Origin: Thermosynechococcus sp. NK55a
GTDB taxonomy: Bacteria > Cyanobacteriota > Cyanobacteriia > Thermosynechococcales > Thermosynechococcaceae
Assembly (NCBI RefSeq): GCF_000505665.1
Contig: NC_023033.1
Span: forward strand, 868,001-932,000
Direction of reading: 5' to 3'
DNA length: 64,000 bases
Shown here: positions 9,549 through 18,311 of the stretch, in pieces
How the letters are laid out: the number at the start of each line of letters is the position of its first letter
How positions within the stretch are numbered: position 1 is the first letter of the stretch
The notes under the pieces: generated by a model
What the model was told of the DNA's origin: nothing
Database searches by the model: none
Seen by the model: the letters and a program-made list of their open reading frames with translations, nothing else
Translations under genes and position numbers: made by a program

Positions 9549-11084
9549 ATGCGTTTTCACTCCTTTCCTCAGCCCCTTGATCGGGCTGCTTTGAGTGTGC
9601 TCCTTGTGGCGCTGGTCCTGACCCTTTTGCTGTTATGGGGGGGCGATCGCACCCAAGCCGAAGTGCGGGACTTTTCATGGCAAAACCGCGATGTGGGAGC
9701 AAGCGATCGCGCCTTTATTCTTTCCTTTAATCGGCTGATGGATTGGTCCTCGGTGGCAACCCATCTCAAGATTGAGCCACCCCTTGAGGGTAAGGCCAGT
9801 TGGTCAGGGCGCCGTTTTGCCTACACGCTGACGCAGCCGCTGCCCTACGGTCAAACCTTCAAAGTCTCCTTAGAGGATGCCGTTTCTGTGCCCCAAGGGA
9901 AACCGATCAAACCCTTTCAGGGGCAGTTTCGCAGCCGCGATCGCGTCCTGGTCTATCTTGGCTCTGGTGCCGAAGAGGGTCGCCTCATCCTCTATAACCT
10001 GACGCTGCAACAAAAGATATTCCTCACTCCCCCCAATCTGCGGGTGTTTGATTTTCAGCCCTATCCCGCCGGCGATCGCATTCTCTTTAGCGCAGGGGAG
10101 CGGGGCGAGCAAATGGGCTTTGATCCTCAACTGTACACCGTCACCACCGGGCTATACTTCAATGCCCCCGATACCCCCCGCCGTCAAGCCCGTCCTGCAG
10201 GCGAAATTTCCCTAATTCTCGATAACAGCGAGTACCAAAATCTGCGCTTTCAGTTGGCCAATGACGGCAGCAAAATTGTGGTGCAGCGGGTGAATCGTCT
10301 CCAGCCTGCGGATAGCTCCCTGTGGCTCCTCGATGAAAATTTTCAGCCCCGCCGCCTCAACCAAGCCGCCGCCGGTGATTTTCGCATTGCTCCCGACAAC
10401 CAGCATTTAATCATTGCCCAAGGGCAGGGATTGGCCATTGTGCCCCTAGAAGCCACCAATGATGAGAGTAACTTTGACTTTTTGCCCCAGTATGGCATGG
10501 TGCTAGATTTTAGCCGCGATGGGCGACAAGTGGCCACAGTGAAGTTTAACCCCAACTTCTCGCGATCGCTCTACGTGGTAGACATTTTTGGCGAGCATAG
10601 GGAGTTGCTGACCATCAACGGCTCAATCATTGCCGGTCAATTTGACCCCAGCGGTCAATTTCTCTATGTCATTCTCACCCGCATCGAAGGGGAAGGCAAT
10701 TACCGCGAAGTTCCCTATCTTGCGCTCCTTGATCTGAATACTAAGGAACTGTTCAAGCTCAAGGATTTTGACCCGCAGCAGGAGCTATATCTGAGCTTGG
10801 CCCCCGATGGCCGTACATTGGCCGTTGACTCCGTTGAGGGACGCGAAATTCCCGCTGAGGTGGATAATAGCGATCTGTACAGCGAAACTGCGCCAGTCAA
10901 CCCCCGCCCCAGGGATCTGGTAGAACTGCCCACTGCCCCCCAAGGATTACCCCCGCCACCGCATCAACTGCCTGCCCAACGGCATCAAATTTGGCTTCTC
11001 CCCCTAAAATTAGATCAAGATAAAATCGTCGTTGGGATGCCAGAACCTTTGGCACCCGGCTTGCAAGCACGGTGGTTACCTTAA
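9549..11084 (+). CDS. Membrane-anchored Ig-like/beta-propeller protein, unknown function
   Basis: The 511-residue product has one hydrophobic segment near its start (about residues 14-33), probably a membrane anchor or signal peptide. An Ig-like fold of the bacterial SbsA/Big_5 kind may follow (DRAFILSFNRLMDWSSV, EPPLEGKASWSGRRF, YGQTFKV). The rest consists of repeated beta-strand blocks like those of TolB-type propellers (DGSKIVVQRV, PDNQHLIIAQG, RDGRQVATVKF, PSGQFLYVIL, PDGRTLAVDS). A proline-rich stretch (LPPPPHQLP) lies near the end. It likely acts at the periplasmic face. It is followed 2 bp later by the DUF2103 gene, suggesting one transcript from purK onward. I know no experimentally defined function. 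Confidence 0.75.
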   Translation: MRFHSFPQPLDRAALSVLLVALVLTLLLLWGGDRTQAEVRDFSWQNRDVGASDRAFILSFNRLMDWSSVATHLKIEPPLEGKASWSGRRFAYTLTQPLPYGQTFKVSLEDAVSVPQGKPIKPFQGQFRSRDRVLVYLGSGAEEGRLILYNLTLQQKIFLTPPNLRVFDFQPYPAGDRILFSAGERGEQMGFDPQLYTVTTGLYFNAPDTPRRQARPAGEISLILDNSEYQNLRFQLANDGSKIVVQRVNRLQPADSSLWLLDENFQPRRLNQAAAGDFRIAPDNQHLIIAQGQGLAIVPLEATNDESNFDFLPQYGMVLDFSRDGRQVATVKFNPNFSRSLYVVDIFGEHRELLTINGSIIAGQFDPSGQFLYVILTRIEGEGNYREVPYLALLDLNTKELFKLKDFDPQQELYLSLAPDGRTLAVDSVEGREIPAEVDNSDLYSETAPVNPRPRDLVELPTAPQGLPPPPHQLPAQRHQIWLLPLKLDQDKIVVGMPEPLAPGLQARWLP

Positions 11085-11086
11085 CA

Positions 11087-11380
11087 ATGGCAGCAACAAC
11101 GGGTCGGGTTGTCCTCAATCACTCTACGCACATTGAAGGCTTGATTCCCGTCTTGGAAAAATTAGCCAAAGTGGCGGGGATTAGGACACTGACCCCCGGT
11201 GTCATTGCCCCTGTCAAAGGTAAATCCCCCCATCTGCATCTACGGGTTTCGGTGCCCATCAAAGGCGGGTTTAAGGTGATTGCCCGCCGCGGCAAAACCG
11301 TGCAGGAAGTCTTTGTTGTCACCCAGCTCAGTGAAGCTGAATTGAAAGCAGCCATTGATGCTGTGCTGGCCTCTAAATAA
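11087..11380 (+). CDS. DUF2103 family protein
   Basis: This 97-residue soluble protein matches what I remember of the DUF2103 family of small predicted metal-binding proteins common in cyanobacteria: RVVLNHSTHIEGLIP, ITPGVI-like TLTPGVIAPV and a basic strand GGFKVIARRGKTVQEVFV. The histidine pair in NHSTH is a candidate metal ligand. ATG 11087 lies 2 bp after the previous stop and the next gene begins 3 bp after this one ends, so it sits inside an operon between the propeller protein and the peptide ABC permease. The function is unknown. The basic, beta-rich C-terminal half would also be compatible with nucleic-acid binding. Confidence 0.75.
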   Translation: MAATTGRVVLNHSTHIEGLIPVLEKLAKVAGIRTLTPGVIAPVKGKSPHLHLRVSVPIKGGFKVIARRGKTVQEVFVVTQLSEAELKAAIDAVLASK

Positions 11381-11383
11381 GCC

Positions 11384-12385
11384 ATGCTCAAATCCATTGG
11401 CCAAGGCCTTGGGAATGAAACGAGCCGCCTGATTTTGCGGCGCCTGGGGGAGGCCCTGATCACGCTGCTATTGGCCTCGGCGTTGAGCTTTGCGATTATG
11501 CAACTGGCACCGGGGAACTATCTCGACAATCTCAAGGCAGATCCGCAGATTTCTTTGGAACGTTTGCAGGAGCTGGAGCAGCAATTTGGTCTCGACAAGT
11601 CACCTGTAGAGCAATACTTTCGCTGGCTGTGGCAGATTATTCGCTACGGCAACTTTGGGACAAGTTTTGTTTATCAGCGATCGGTGGCCTCCCTATTGTG
11701 GGAGCGAGTACCCGCCACCCTCCTGCTCTCCTTAAGTTCGATTCTGCTGACCTGGGGCTTAGCCATTCCCTTAGGAATTTGGGCAGCGGTAACCCAGGAT
11801 CGTTGGAGCGATCGCCTGCTGCGGGTCGTGAGCTACATTGGCCAAGGGTTTCCTAGCTTCATTACCGCCCTCTTGCTGCTCTTTCTTGCCCAAAGTACCC
11901 CCTTGTTTCCAGTGGGGGGGATGACCAGCCTGTTTTACGATGATCTTCCCTGGTGGGGCAAAATCCTTGACATTGGCTGGCACCTCATTTTGCCGAGTGT
12001 GGCGCTCACCCTCACGAGCTTTGCCGGCCTGCAGCGACTCATGCGGGGAAATTTACTGGATGTGCTGCGCCAAAACTACATCCAAACCGCCCGCGCCAAG
12101 GGACTGCCAGAATCACGGGTAATTTATGTCCATGCCCTGCGCAATGCCGTGAACCCCCTGATCACGCTCTTGGGGTTTGAATTTGCCAACCTCCTCAGTG
12201 GTGCCTTTATTGCCGAGTTTTTCTTTAACTGGCCGGGTCTTGGTCGCCTGATTTTACAAGCAGTGACGGCTCAAGATATTTATGTGGTCATGGCCAGTCT
12301 GATGATGGGGGCAGTGATGCTGATTGTCGGCAACCTACTTGCAGATTTACTCCTCAAGTGGGCTGACCCACGGATTAGGCAGTAG
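11384..12385 (+). CDS. Peptide/nickel-type ABC transporter permease (DppB/OppB family)
   Basis: The 333-residue integral membrane protein has six predicted membrane segments. It carries the binding-protein-dependent permease (EAA) loop near residues 225-250, reading ARAKGLPESRVIYVHALRNA, which contacts the ATPase. N-terminal features of the DppB family are present (MQLAPGNY, LDKSPVEQYFRWL, YGNFGTSF). Such permeases pair with a DppC-like partner, a substrate-binding protein and one or two ATPases; none is next to it, so it must work with subunits encoded elsewhere. It is the last gene of a run starting at purK, and a good hairpin terminator follows at 12458. The substrate (peptide, nickel or other) cannot be told from sequence. 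Confidence 0.88.
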   Translation: MLKSIGQGLGNETSRLILRRLGEALITLLLASALSFAIMQLAPGNYLDNLKADPQISLERLQELEQQFGLDKSPVEQYFRWLWQIIRYGNFGTSFVYQRSVASLLWERVPATLLLSLSSILLTWGLAIPLGIWAAVTQDRWSDRLLRVVSYIGQGFPSFITALLLLFLAQSTPLFPVGGMTSLFYDDLPWWGKILDIGWHLILPSVALTLTSFAGLQRLMRGNLLDVLRQNYIQTARAKGLPESRVIYVHALRNAVNPLITLLGFEFANLLSGAFIAEFFFNWPGLGRLILQAVTAQDIYVVMASLMMGAVMLIVGNLLADLLLKWADPRIRQ

Positions 12386-12457
12386 CCACCCCTGCCCCAG
12401 AGATTAAACACCCTCAAGGCAGCAGTAGACCCACTCAAGGCCCAATGCCGTTGATCT

Positions 12458-12487
12458 AGAGGATGCGGTTGGGGGTATCCTCTTTTT
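12458..12487 (+). terminator. Rho-independent terminator after the ABC permease
   Basis: A perfect 7-bp stem, AGAGGAT (12458-12464) with ATCCTCT (12477-12483), encloses a 12-nt loop and runs straight into TTTTT (12483-12487). It lies about 70 bp after the permease stop codon and before ssb, in the right orientation to end the purK-to-permease run. Confidence 0.7.
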
Positions 12488-12653
12488 CTACTTGGCAGAA
12501 GTAGCTTAAATGGAAGCTGCTGAGGAACCCAACACCACTGGTGAGGTGCACCACCGCTTGCTTTTCCTCCGAGACGTGGAGTGAATGGAGACTTATCATG
12601 ACAAAGCTGAAGTTTGCAATAATGGGGCAAAGAGCAATCTGAGGCAGTCAGCT

Positions 12654-13016
12654 ATGAGTCTAAACCTGGTTCATCTAGTGGGTCATGTGGGTGGTGATCC
12701 GGAGGTGCGCTATTTTGAGTCGGGGAGCGTGAAGTGTCGGCTGACGTTGGCAGTGAATCGCCCCACCAAGGATGATCAACCCGATTGGTTTAACTTGGAA
12801 ATTTGGGGCAAAACGGCTCAGGTGGCTGCTGACTATGTGCGCAAAGGCACGCTCCTGGGCATTAAGGGCAGTCTGAAGTTCGATCGCTGGCAAGACCGCA
12901 ACACGGGTGCCGATCGCTCCTCACCGGTGATTTTGGTTGAGCGCATGGACATCCTCAGTTCCAAGCGGGACAGCGACCCCAGTGCTGTGCCAGCCGGCTA
13001 CGTTCCAGAAATCTAG
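12654..13016 (+). CDS. ssb: Single-stranded DNA-binding protein
   Basis: The 120-residue product is an OB-fold SSB: NLVHLVGHVGGDPEVRYF, RLTLAVNRPTKDD, DWFNLEIWGKTAQVAADYV and KGTLLGIKGSLKFDRW are the usual strands. It would coat single-stranded DNA during replication and repair. ATG 12654 matches the family N-terminus; the same frame is open up to ATG 12585, which would add 23 residues unlike SSB. The C-terminus ends SAVPAGYVPEI and shows no acidic DDDIPF-type tip, the docking peptide used by SSB partners in many bacteria. This short form may be one of several cyanobacterial SSB copies. The 268 bp before it hold only the terminator described separately and no gene I can support. Confidence 0.9.
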   Translation: MSLNLVHLVGHVGGDPEVRYFESGSVKCRLTLAVNRPTKDDQPDWFNLEIWGKTAQVAADYVRKGTLLGIKGSLKFDRWQDRNTGADRSSPVILVERMDILSSKRDSDPSAVPAGYVPEI

Positions 13017-13070
13017 GAATCATAATCCGTTACCAGTACGTGCCGTCACACCGTCCCTGGCGTTGCTACC

Positions 13071-15305
13071 ATGCCTAATCCTGCTCGAGATCTTTGGCAG
13101 TCGGTGACCCAAACCGTCACGCAAGCGGTGCAGACGGTTCACTCTCGCTTTGATTGGCAACAGGTCTCCCTGCGGGAAAATGCCCGCACCCCTGAACTAT
13201 GGGTGGAGTACCGCGGTCAACGGCAAGTCTTTCCCTTAGTTGGCGATCGCTACATTCTTGGCCGCAGTCAGAGTCGCGCTGACATTGTGATTGACGCAGA
13301 GATTGTCAGCGGTACCCATGCCCGCCTAAAACGGCTCACTCCCACAGGCGTCTTTCAAATCCAAGACCTAGATTCCACCAATGGCGTCTATCGCAAACGG
13401 CAGCGCCTACAAACCAGTGAATTGCACCACGGCGATGTCGTTACCTTAGGCCCCCCAGAAGTCAAAGGCGCCGTTACCCTCCGCTTCCACAATCCACCCC
13501 CCCCTTGGGTTCGTGTTCTCACCTACAGCATTTGGGGGGCGATCGGCATCAGTGGCCTTGTAATGGGATTACTTGCTGCCGAAGCGAGCAAAGTGGCGGT
13601 GCGTCCCCTGCCCCCCCTTGAGCAAGGCCCGATTATTCTCCTCGATCGCCAAGGGGAACTGATCAATCCAGTGGAAGATCACCCCCACCGTGAACTTAAA
13701 GCTCTCAATGATTTTTCCCCCTACTTGGTTCATGGGGTTCTGGCCTCTGAGGATGTTCGCTACTATTGGCACTTTGGGGTAGATCCCATAGGCATGGCGC
13801 GGGCAATTGTCACCAATCTACTCACGCGCCAAACCCGCGAAGGGGCCAGTACTCTCTGCCAGCAACTAGCACGGACCCTTTTTCGCTCCCAAGTCGGTAC
13901 GGAGGACAGTTTAGGCCGCAAATGGCGAGAAATGGCGGTTGCGCTGAAGTTGGAATTTTTCTACAGCAAAGATGATTTGCTTTTGGCCTACCTCAACCGT
14001 GTCTATTTGGGCATGGGAAATCGTGGCTTTGAGGATGCGGCTCAATTCTACTTTGATAAGCCCGCCAAAGACCTGACGCTGAATGAGGCGGCTACGCTGG
14101 TGGGGATTCTGCCTGCCCCCAACCGTTTTAATCCTGTGCGCGACTACGATGCGGCGGTAGATTACCGCAATCGGGTCATTTTGCGCATGGTGCAGCAGGG
14201 CTACATCAGCAAAGAAGAGGGCGATCGCGCCCGGCGCTCCCGGATTGAAATTAGCCCCAAGGCGCAGAAATTCTTCAGTGCCCAACGCTTTCCCTACTAC
14301 ACGGACCATGTCTATCAGGAGCTTGCCCAACTCCTTGGGGATGAACTGGCTCAAGAGGGCAACCTGATTGTCGAAACTGGCCTAGACCCCCGCTGGCAAG
14401 AACTGGCCGAAACCAGTCTGCGCAATTTCATCCGTACCACAGGCAGCGCCTATGGGGTGCAGCAAGGGGCCTTAATCACCCTCCAGCCCAGCAGTGGTCT
14501 CATTCGTGCCCTTGTGGGGGGTGTGGACTACCAAAAAAGCCAGTTTAATCGTGCCACCCTTGCTCTACGCCAGCCCGGTTCGACCTTCAAGGTGTTTGTC
14601 TATGCCGAAGCACTCATAAAAGGACACACAGCCGGCGAAACCTTTTCCTGTGCACCCGTTTTCTGGCAGGGACAACAATTCGAGGGGTGTCGTGGCGGTG
14701 GTGGCACTATGGATCTGGCCACGGGTTTGGCGCTTTCTGAAAATCCCATTGCCTTACGCCTTGCCCAAGCCGTTGGTTTAGAAGCCATTATCCGCTTGGC
14801 CAGAGCGATGGGAATTACGACACCACTGCAAGCTGTGCCCGGCCTTGTCCTTGGTCAAAGTGAGGTAACCCTTCTGGAAATGAGTGGGGCCTTTGCCGTG
14901 CTCGCCAATGGGGGGCAGCGGATTCCGCCCCATGCCATTCTCACGGTTCGCGATGGCGGCGATTGCCGCCAACGCAATGACTGGCAAACCTGTCGCCTCA
15001 TTTATGCGGCCAAGGAGGAAACGCCCCAACGAGTCCTGGATCTCGCGATCGCTAACGAAATGACCACCCTCTTGAGTGCGGTTGTCAGTCGCGGCACTGG
15101 GCGTGCGGCCGCCATTGGTCGCCCTGTTGCTGGCAAAACCGGCACGACAAATGATGGCCGCGATCTCTGGTTTATTGGTTACGTGCCCACCGCCGATATC
15201 CTCACTGGTATTTGGCTCGGCAATGATGACAATAGCCCTACCCAAGGCAGTAGTGGGCTGGCGGCTGCCCTTTGGGGTGAGTATATGGGACGTGCCCCAG
15301 ATTAG
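13071..15305 (+). CDS. Class A penicillin-binding protein with N-terminal FHA domain
   Basis: The 744-residue bifunctional peptidoglycan synthase opens with an FHA domain (about residues 55-125: LGRSQSRADIVI, SGTHARL, DSTNGVY). One membrane segment follows near 147-166, then a glycosyltransferase 51 domain with catalytic Glu227 (SEDVRYYWHFGVD, EGASTLCQQLAR). The C-terminal transpeptidase has the active serine at 504 (GSTFK), the SEN triad and KTGTTND. It should polymerise and cross-link glycan strands in the periplasm while the cytoplasmic FHA domain reads threonine phosphorylation. FHA-PBP fusions are known in cyanobacteria. Its stop overlaps the stop of the opposite-strand ABC ATPase by 4 bp. 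It starts 54 bp after ssb. Confidence 0.93.
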   Translation: MPNPARDLWQSVTQTVTQAVQTVHSRFDWQQVSLRENARTPELWVEYRGQRQVFPLVGDRYILGRSQSRADIVIDAEIVSGTHARLKRLTPTGVFQIQDLDSTNGVYRKRQRLQTSELHHGDVVTLGPPEVKGAVTLRFHNPPPPWVRVLTYSIWGAIGISGLVMGLLAAEASKVAVRPLPPLEQGPIILLDRQGELINPVEDHPHRELKALNDFSPYLVHGVLASEDVRYYWHFGVDPIGMARAIVTNLLTRQTREGASTLCQQLARTLFRSQVGTEDSLGRKWREMAVALKLEFFYSKDDLLLAYLNRVYLGMGNRGFEDAAQFYFDKPAKDLTLNEAATLVGILPAPNRFNPVRDYDAAVDYRNRVILRMVQQGYISKEEGDRARRSRIEISPKAQKFFSAQRFPYYTDHVYQELAQLLGDELAQEGNLIVETGLDPRWQELAETSLRNFIRTTGSAYGVQQGALITLQPSSGLIRALVGGVDYQKSQFNRATLALRQPGSTFKVFVYAEALIKGHTAGETFSCAPVFWQGQQFEGCRGGGGTMDLATGLALSENPIALRLAQAVGLEAIIRLARAMGITTPLQAVPGLVLGQSEVTLLEMSGAFAVLANGGQRIPPHAILTVRDGGDCRQRNDWQTCRLIYAAKEETPQRVLDLAIANEMTTLLSAVVSRGTGRAAAIGRPVAGKTGTTNDGRDLWFIGYVPTADILTGIWLGNDDNSPTQGSSGLAAALWGEYMGRAPD

Positions 15306-16372
15306 TTTTCCTTCGGGAAAAAGCGCACCGCTTCAGCCGCCACGTTCACAGCAGTACCAATGGGAATATCCACAGCAAGGGGCTGGCGGGCATGGAGTTC
15401 TTGGCCGGAGGGCAGTTGAATACAGTAGCGATACTCGCGACCGAGAAACTGGCGATCGCGAATCACAAAGCAACTACTGGCTTCAGGGTCTGGCTGTAGC
15501 TGGAGATCTTCTTCGCGAATCATCACTTCCCCTTCCCCCTTCGCCAAAGCTGCCAAAAGAGGAAACGTGCCAACATCGGTGCGCACCTGAGCCCCTTCGG
15601 CATAGGCAGGCAAAAAGTTGGCTTGGGTAATAAACCCGGCCACAAATCGTGAGGCAGGGCAGCGATAGATGTCTTCAGGGGTACCCACCTGCTCAATTTT
15701 GCCCTGGCGCATCACCGCCAAGCGATCCGCCAGACTCAGAGCCTCTTCCCGATCGTGGGTAACAAAAATGGCCGTCGTCCCAGTTCCCTTGAGGATCCGG
15801 CGCAATTCCTCCCGCAGTTGTAGCCGCACCTGGGCATCAAGATTACTCAGGGGTTCATCGAGGAGAATCACGGCTGGCTGGGGGGCGATCGCCCGGGCTA
15901 AGGCCACTCGCTGCTGCTGTCCCCCAGACAGTTCATGGGGATAGCGCTTTTGCATTCCCTCTAGGTGCACCAGGGCCAAGACTGCTGCTACTCGCTCCTG
16001 AATTTGCGGCTTACTAAGGCGTTGTTGTTGCAAACCAAAGGCAATATTCTCAGCCACCGTTAGATGGGGAAACAGGGCAAAATCCTGAAAAACCATGCCC
16101 AAGGACCGCTGTTCTGGCGGTATAAACACATTTGCCCCTACGACACAGCGATCGCCCACCCTAATTTCCCCAGCATCTGGCGTATCCAGACCGGCAATTA
16201 AGCGCAGTAACGTTGTCTTGCCACAACCCGAGGGCCCCAATAGGCCCAGAATTTCCCCCTCCTGGACAGAGAGGCTGAGATCGCGAATTGCCGGAAAACG
16301 CTCAAAAGACTTGTGTAAATGGGCAACCTGGACAGCCGTTTTCAACATTGGCATCAGGGAAAGTGTAGTCAT
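15302..16372 (-). CDS. ABC transporter ATPase, iron(III)/polyamine type (FbpC/PotA-like)
   Basis: The 356-residue ATPase has Walker A GPSGCGKTT, Q-loop VFQDFALFPHLTV, signature LSGGQQQRVALARA, Walker B VILLDEPLSNLD and the switch histidine in FVTHDREEA. After about residue 240 comes a TOBE-like regulatory domain. These features place it with the ferric-iron (FbpC/FutC) and PotA/CysA ATPases; the substrate is not certain. I chose ATG at 16372; a GTG two codons upstream (16378) and ATGs at about 16348 and 16342 are alternatives. No permease or binding protein is adjacent. It converges on the penicillin-binding protein with a 4-bp stop overlap and lies 262 bp downstream of a DUF4079 gene on the same strand. 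Confidence 0.88.
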   Translation of the reverse strand: MTTLSLMPMLKTAVQVAHLHKSFERFPAIRDLSLSVQEGEILGLLGPSGCGKTTLLRLIAGLDTPDAGEIRVGDRCVVGANVFIPPEQRSLGMVFQDFALFPHLTVAENIAFGLQQQRLSKPQIQERVAAVLALVHLEGMQKRYPHELSGGQQQRVALARAIAPQPAVILLDEPLSNLDAQVRLQLREELRRILKGTGTTAIFVTHDREEALSLADRLAVMRQGKIEQVGTPEDIYRCPASRFVAGFITQANFLPAYAEGAQVRTDVGTFPLLAALAKGEGEVMIREEDLQLQPDPEASSCFVIRDRQFLGREYRYCIQLPSGQELHARQPLAVDIPIGTAVNVAAEAVRFFPKEN

Positions 16373-16465
16373 GAGCACCCAGAAAGTGAACTGTCTGCAA
16401 TGCAGCCCCTTGGCCAGAGAAGGCCCCCAAAGGGGTGAGCCAGTGCTGGCAACAAGTTATTTCCT

Positions 16466-16484
16466 TGAGGTATGCCCTACCTCA
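16466..16484. repeat. Perfect 7-bp inverted repeat upstream of the ABC ATPase gene
   Basis: TGAGGTA (16466-16472) and TACCTCA (16478-16484) flank a 5-nt loop TGCCC. No T-run follows on either strand, so it is not a typical terminator. It lies about 95 bp upstream of the ATPase start, inside the 262-bp gap below the DUF4079 gene, and could be an operator or an RNA hairpin. The rest of that gap shows nothing I recognise. Confidence 0.4.
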
Positions 16485-16634
16485 GCCAAGGGCACTAAGG
16501 GAAATCAAAGCACCCCCACTGCATTGGGAATTATTTGCAGTAATCAGCGCTGCTCCTAATTTTGGCACAAAAGTGCTCACCTGTTGCAGAATTTTGGCAA
16601 TTGCCACAGTCCCTTTTCAGGTTGCCGTTTCCCC

Positions 16635-17102
16635 CTAGCTGGCATTGAGAATGCGCTGCACAATTTGCAGACCCGTCACCGCTTGCCAACCAAAAAGGAC
16701 CACCAAAAACAGATTTAGGGTCATGTGCAAGGCACGAGCCACCTCACTGCCCTTTTGCATAAAAGGGGTTAAGCTCGCAGAAATCGCAACCAATGCTGTC
16801 ATTGCTAGCCCCACAATCAAGTGCGGCCCGACAAAGAGCTTGCCATTATTGATGTAGGTGACCGCCATCCCGCCAATCGTCCCCATGACCATCAAGGCCA
16901 ATAGGATGGCACCCACTTGGTGGTGCTTGACATTCACCTTGGCTTGGATCAGGGCTTTCTTTTCCTCACCGCTGAGGGTGCGCAGGCGACGGGTTTGAAT
17001 CCCTAAATACATGGCGTAGAGCGTGAGCGCAAAAAGAATCCACATCAGTACCGGGTGGGCAAAGGTGATCACCGGCTTAAGAGGCGCAGGAATCTCAATC
17101 AT
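16635..17102 (-). CDS. DUF4079 family membrane protein
   Basis: The 155-residue product is mostly hydrophobic with four predicted membrane segments (about 12-32, 62-82, 93-113, 126-146). Polar joins include RRLRTLSGEEKKALIQ and NVKHHQVGA. It matches my memory of DUF4079, a cyanobacterial and plastid membrane family distantly like four-helix cytochrome b561-type proteins. Histidines in the helices (FAHPVL, KHHQ, ALHMTL) would allow heme binding, which is inference only. It is divergent from the DUF1517 gene, sharing the 273-bp upstream region that holds a 12-bp tandem repeat. Confidence 0.7.
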   Translation of the reverse strand: MIEIPAPLKPVITFAHPVLMWILFALTLYAMYLGIQTRRLRTLSGEEKKALIQAKVNVKHHQVGAILLALMVMGTIGGMAVTYINNGKLFVGPHLIVGLAMTALVAISASLTPFMQKGSEVARALHMTLNLFLVVLFGWQAVTGLQIVQRILNAS

Positions 17103-17187
17103 TGTTTTCGTGAACAGAACTCGGCAGGCAAAGCATTCATCGAAAGTTTGCTTCTCATATCGTAATACAGGCCCTTTCTAAAATATG

Positions 17188-17211
17188 GCCTACACAAATG
17201 CCTACACAAAT
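17188..17211. repeat. Tandem duplication of GCCTACACAAAT in a divergent promoter region
   Basis: Two exact copies of the 12-mer lie head to tail (17188-17199 and 17200-17211) between the divergent DUF4079 (-) and DUF1517 (+) genes, about 85 bp upstream of the former and 165 bp upstream of the latter. Tandem sites at this distance could bind a regulator, or be a simple local duplication. Nothing else is recognised in the 273-bp gap. Confidence 0.5.
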
Positions 17212-17375
17212 AGGGATAAACGCCTCTCGAATTTTGACCGCTGCCAGCGTGTCCCATCTATGGGAAAAGGGCCTTAGGGTTTGATTGGACCTCACCATCT
17301 GTTCTATGGATAACAAAACGTTAGACTTAGAGCAGGACATCTCCTTCGGTGTGTCAATCCTTGGGAACACAATTT

Positions 17376-18308
17376 ATGATGAAAACTTTTTGGCAACGTC
17401 TCAAATCTATTGCAGCAATTGTGGCAGTGGGGGTATTAATTGCCCATCTTGTCCTTGACAGTGGTACTGCATGGGCAGCCCGCAGTGGTGGACGTGTCGG
17501 AGGTGGCTCCTTTAGTCGTCCGGCGCCCACCCGTTCCTACCGTGCCCCCCGCAGTGACTACGGGTATGCTCAGCCCGTTCCAGTCTATGGCGGTGGTTTT
17601 GGCTTTCCCTTCTTGATTCCCTTTTTTGGTTTTGGCGGTGGTTTTGGCGGCCTATTCACGATCATCATGATCGGTGTGCTTGCCAATATTTTTATCTCCA
17701 CCTTCCGCAACTTCCGCAACAGTGGCGATGACTCAGAAATCTACCAAGACAACCCCGTCGTCTCACTGCATACGCTGCACGTGGGACTTCTCGCCCAAGC
17801 TCGCGAACTCCAAGAAGAACTGAACCAACTGGCGCTCACCGCCGATACCCAAAGTCCCGAAGGTCTGACCAAAGTGCTTCAAGAGGCCACCCTTGCCCTG
17901 CTGCGCCATCCCCAATACTGGGTCTATGCCCACACCAGCAGCCAAGAAACGAAACTACTGCAAGCGGAAACAGCCTTTAACCAACTGGCGCTTGCGGAGC
18001 GCAGCAAACTCAGTGCTGAAACTCTTTCCAACTACCGCCGTGAGATTAAGCAGACAGCGATCGCCCCTGTGGTGAGCAATGATGTGGGGGAATACATTGT
18101 CGTGACCTTGGTAGTGGCTGCCACTGGACGCTTGAAATTGCCCGCAGTCAGTAATGACCTAGAACTGCGGCAAGCACTGCAACAGTTGGGCGGCATTGGT
18201 AGCGATCGCCTACTGGCCGTTGAAGTTCTGTGGCAACCCCAAGCCATTGGCGATACCCTTACTGCCGATGAACTGCTAGTGGCCTATCCACAACTGCAGC
18301 ACCTCTAA
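17376..18308 (+). CDS. DUF1517 family membrane protein
   Basis: The 310-residue protein has a signal-like N-terminus ending AWA near residue 34. A Gly/Arg/Ser-rich stretch (RVGGGSFSRPAPTRSYR) and a Gly-Phe-rich section follow, then a hydrophobic segment (GGLFTIIMIGVLANIFIS, about residues 88-110). After that comes a soluble region of about 200 residues (SLHTLHVGLLAQARELQ, GEYIVVTLVVAATGRL). This is the arrangement of DUF1517 proteins of cyanobacteria and chloroplasts. The function is unknown; thylakoid or envelope location is likely. ATG 17376 directly precedes a second ATG, and either could start. It converges on glucokinase, whose stop is 3 bp away. Confidence 0.75.
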   Translation: MMKTFWQRLKSIAAIVAVGVLIAHLVLDSGTAWAARSGGRVGGGSFSRPAPTRSYRAPRSDYGYAQPVPVYGGGFGFPFLIPFFGFGGGFGGLFTIIMIGVLANIFISTFRNFRNSGDDSEIYQDNPVVSLHTLHVGLLAQARELQEELNQLALTADTQSPEGLTKVLQEATLALLRHPQYWVYAHTSSQETKLLQAETAFNQLALAERSKLSAETLSNYRREIKQTAIAPVVSNDVGEYIVVTLVVAATGRLKLPAVSNDLELRQALQQLGGIGSDRLLAVEVLWQPQAIGDTLTADELLVAYPQLQHL

Positions 18309-18311
18309 GCC

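Noticed and set aside
16379-16634. Plus-strand frames between the ABC ATPase and DUF4079 genes
   Set aside because: They overlap the ATPase start or are short and without any recognisable motif or ribosome site.
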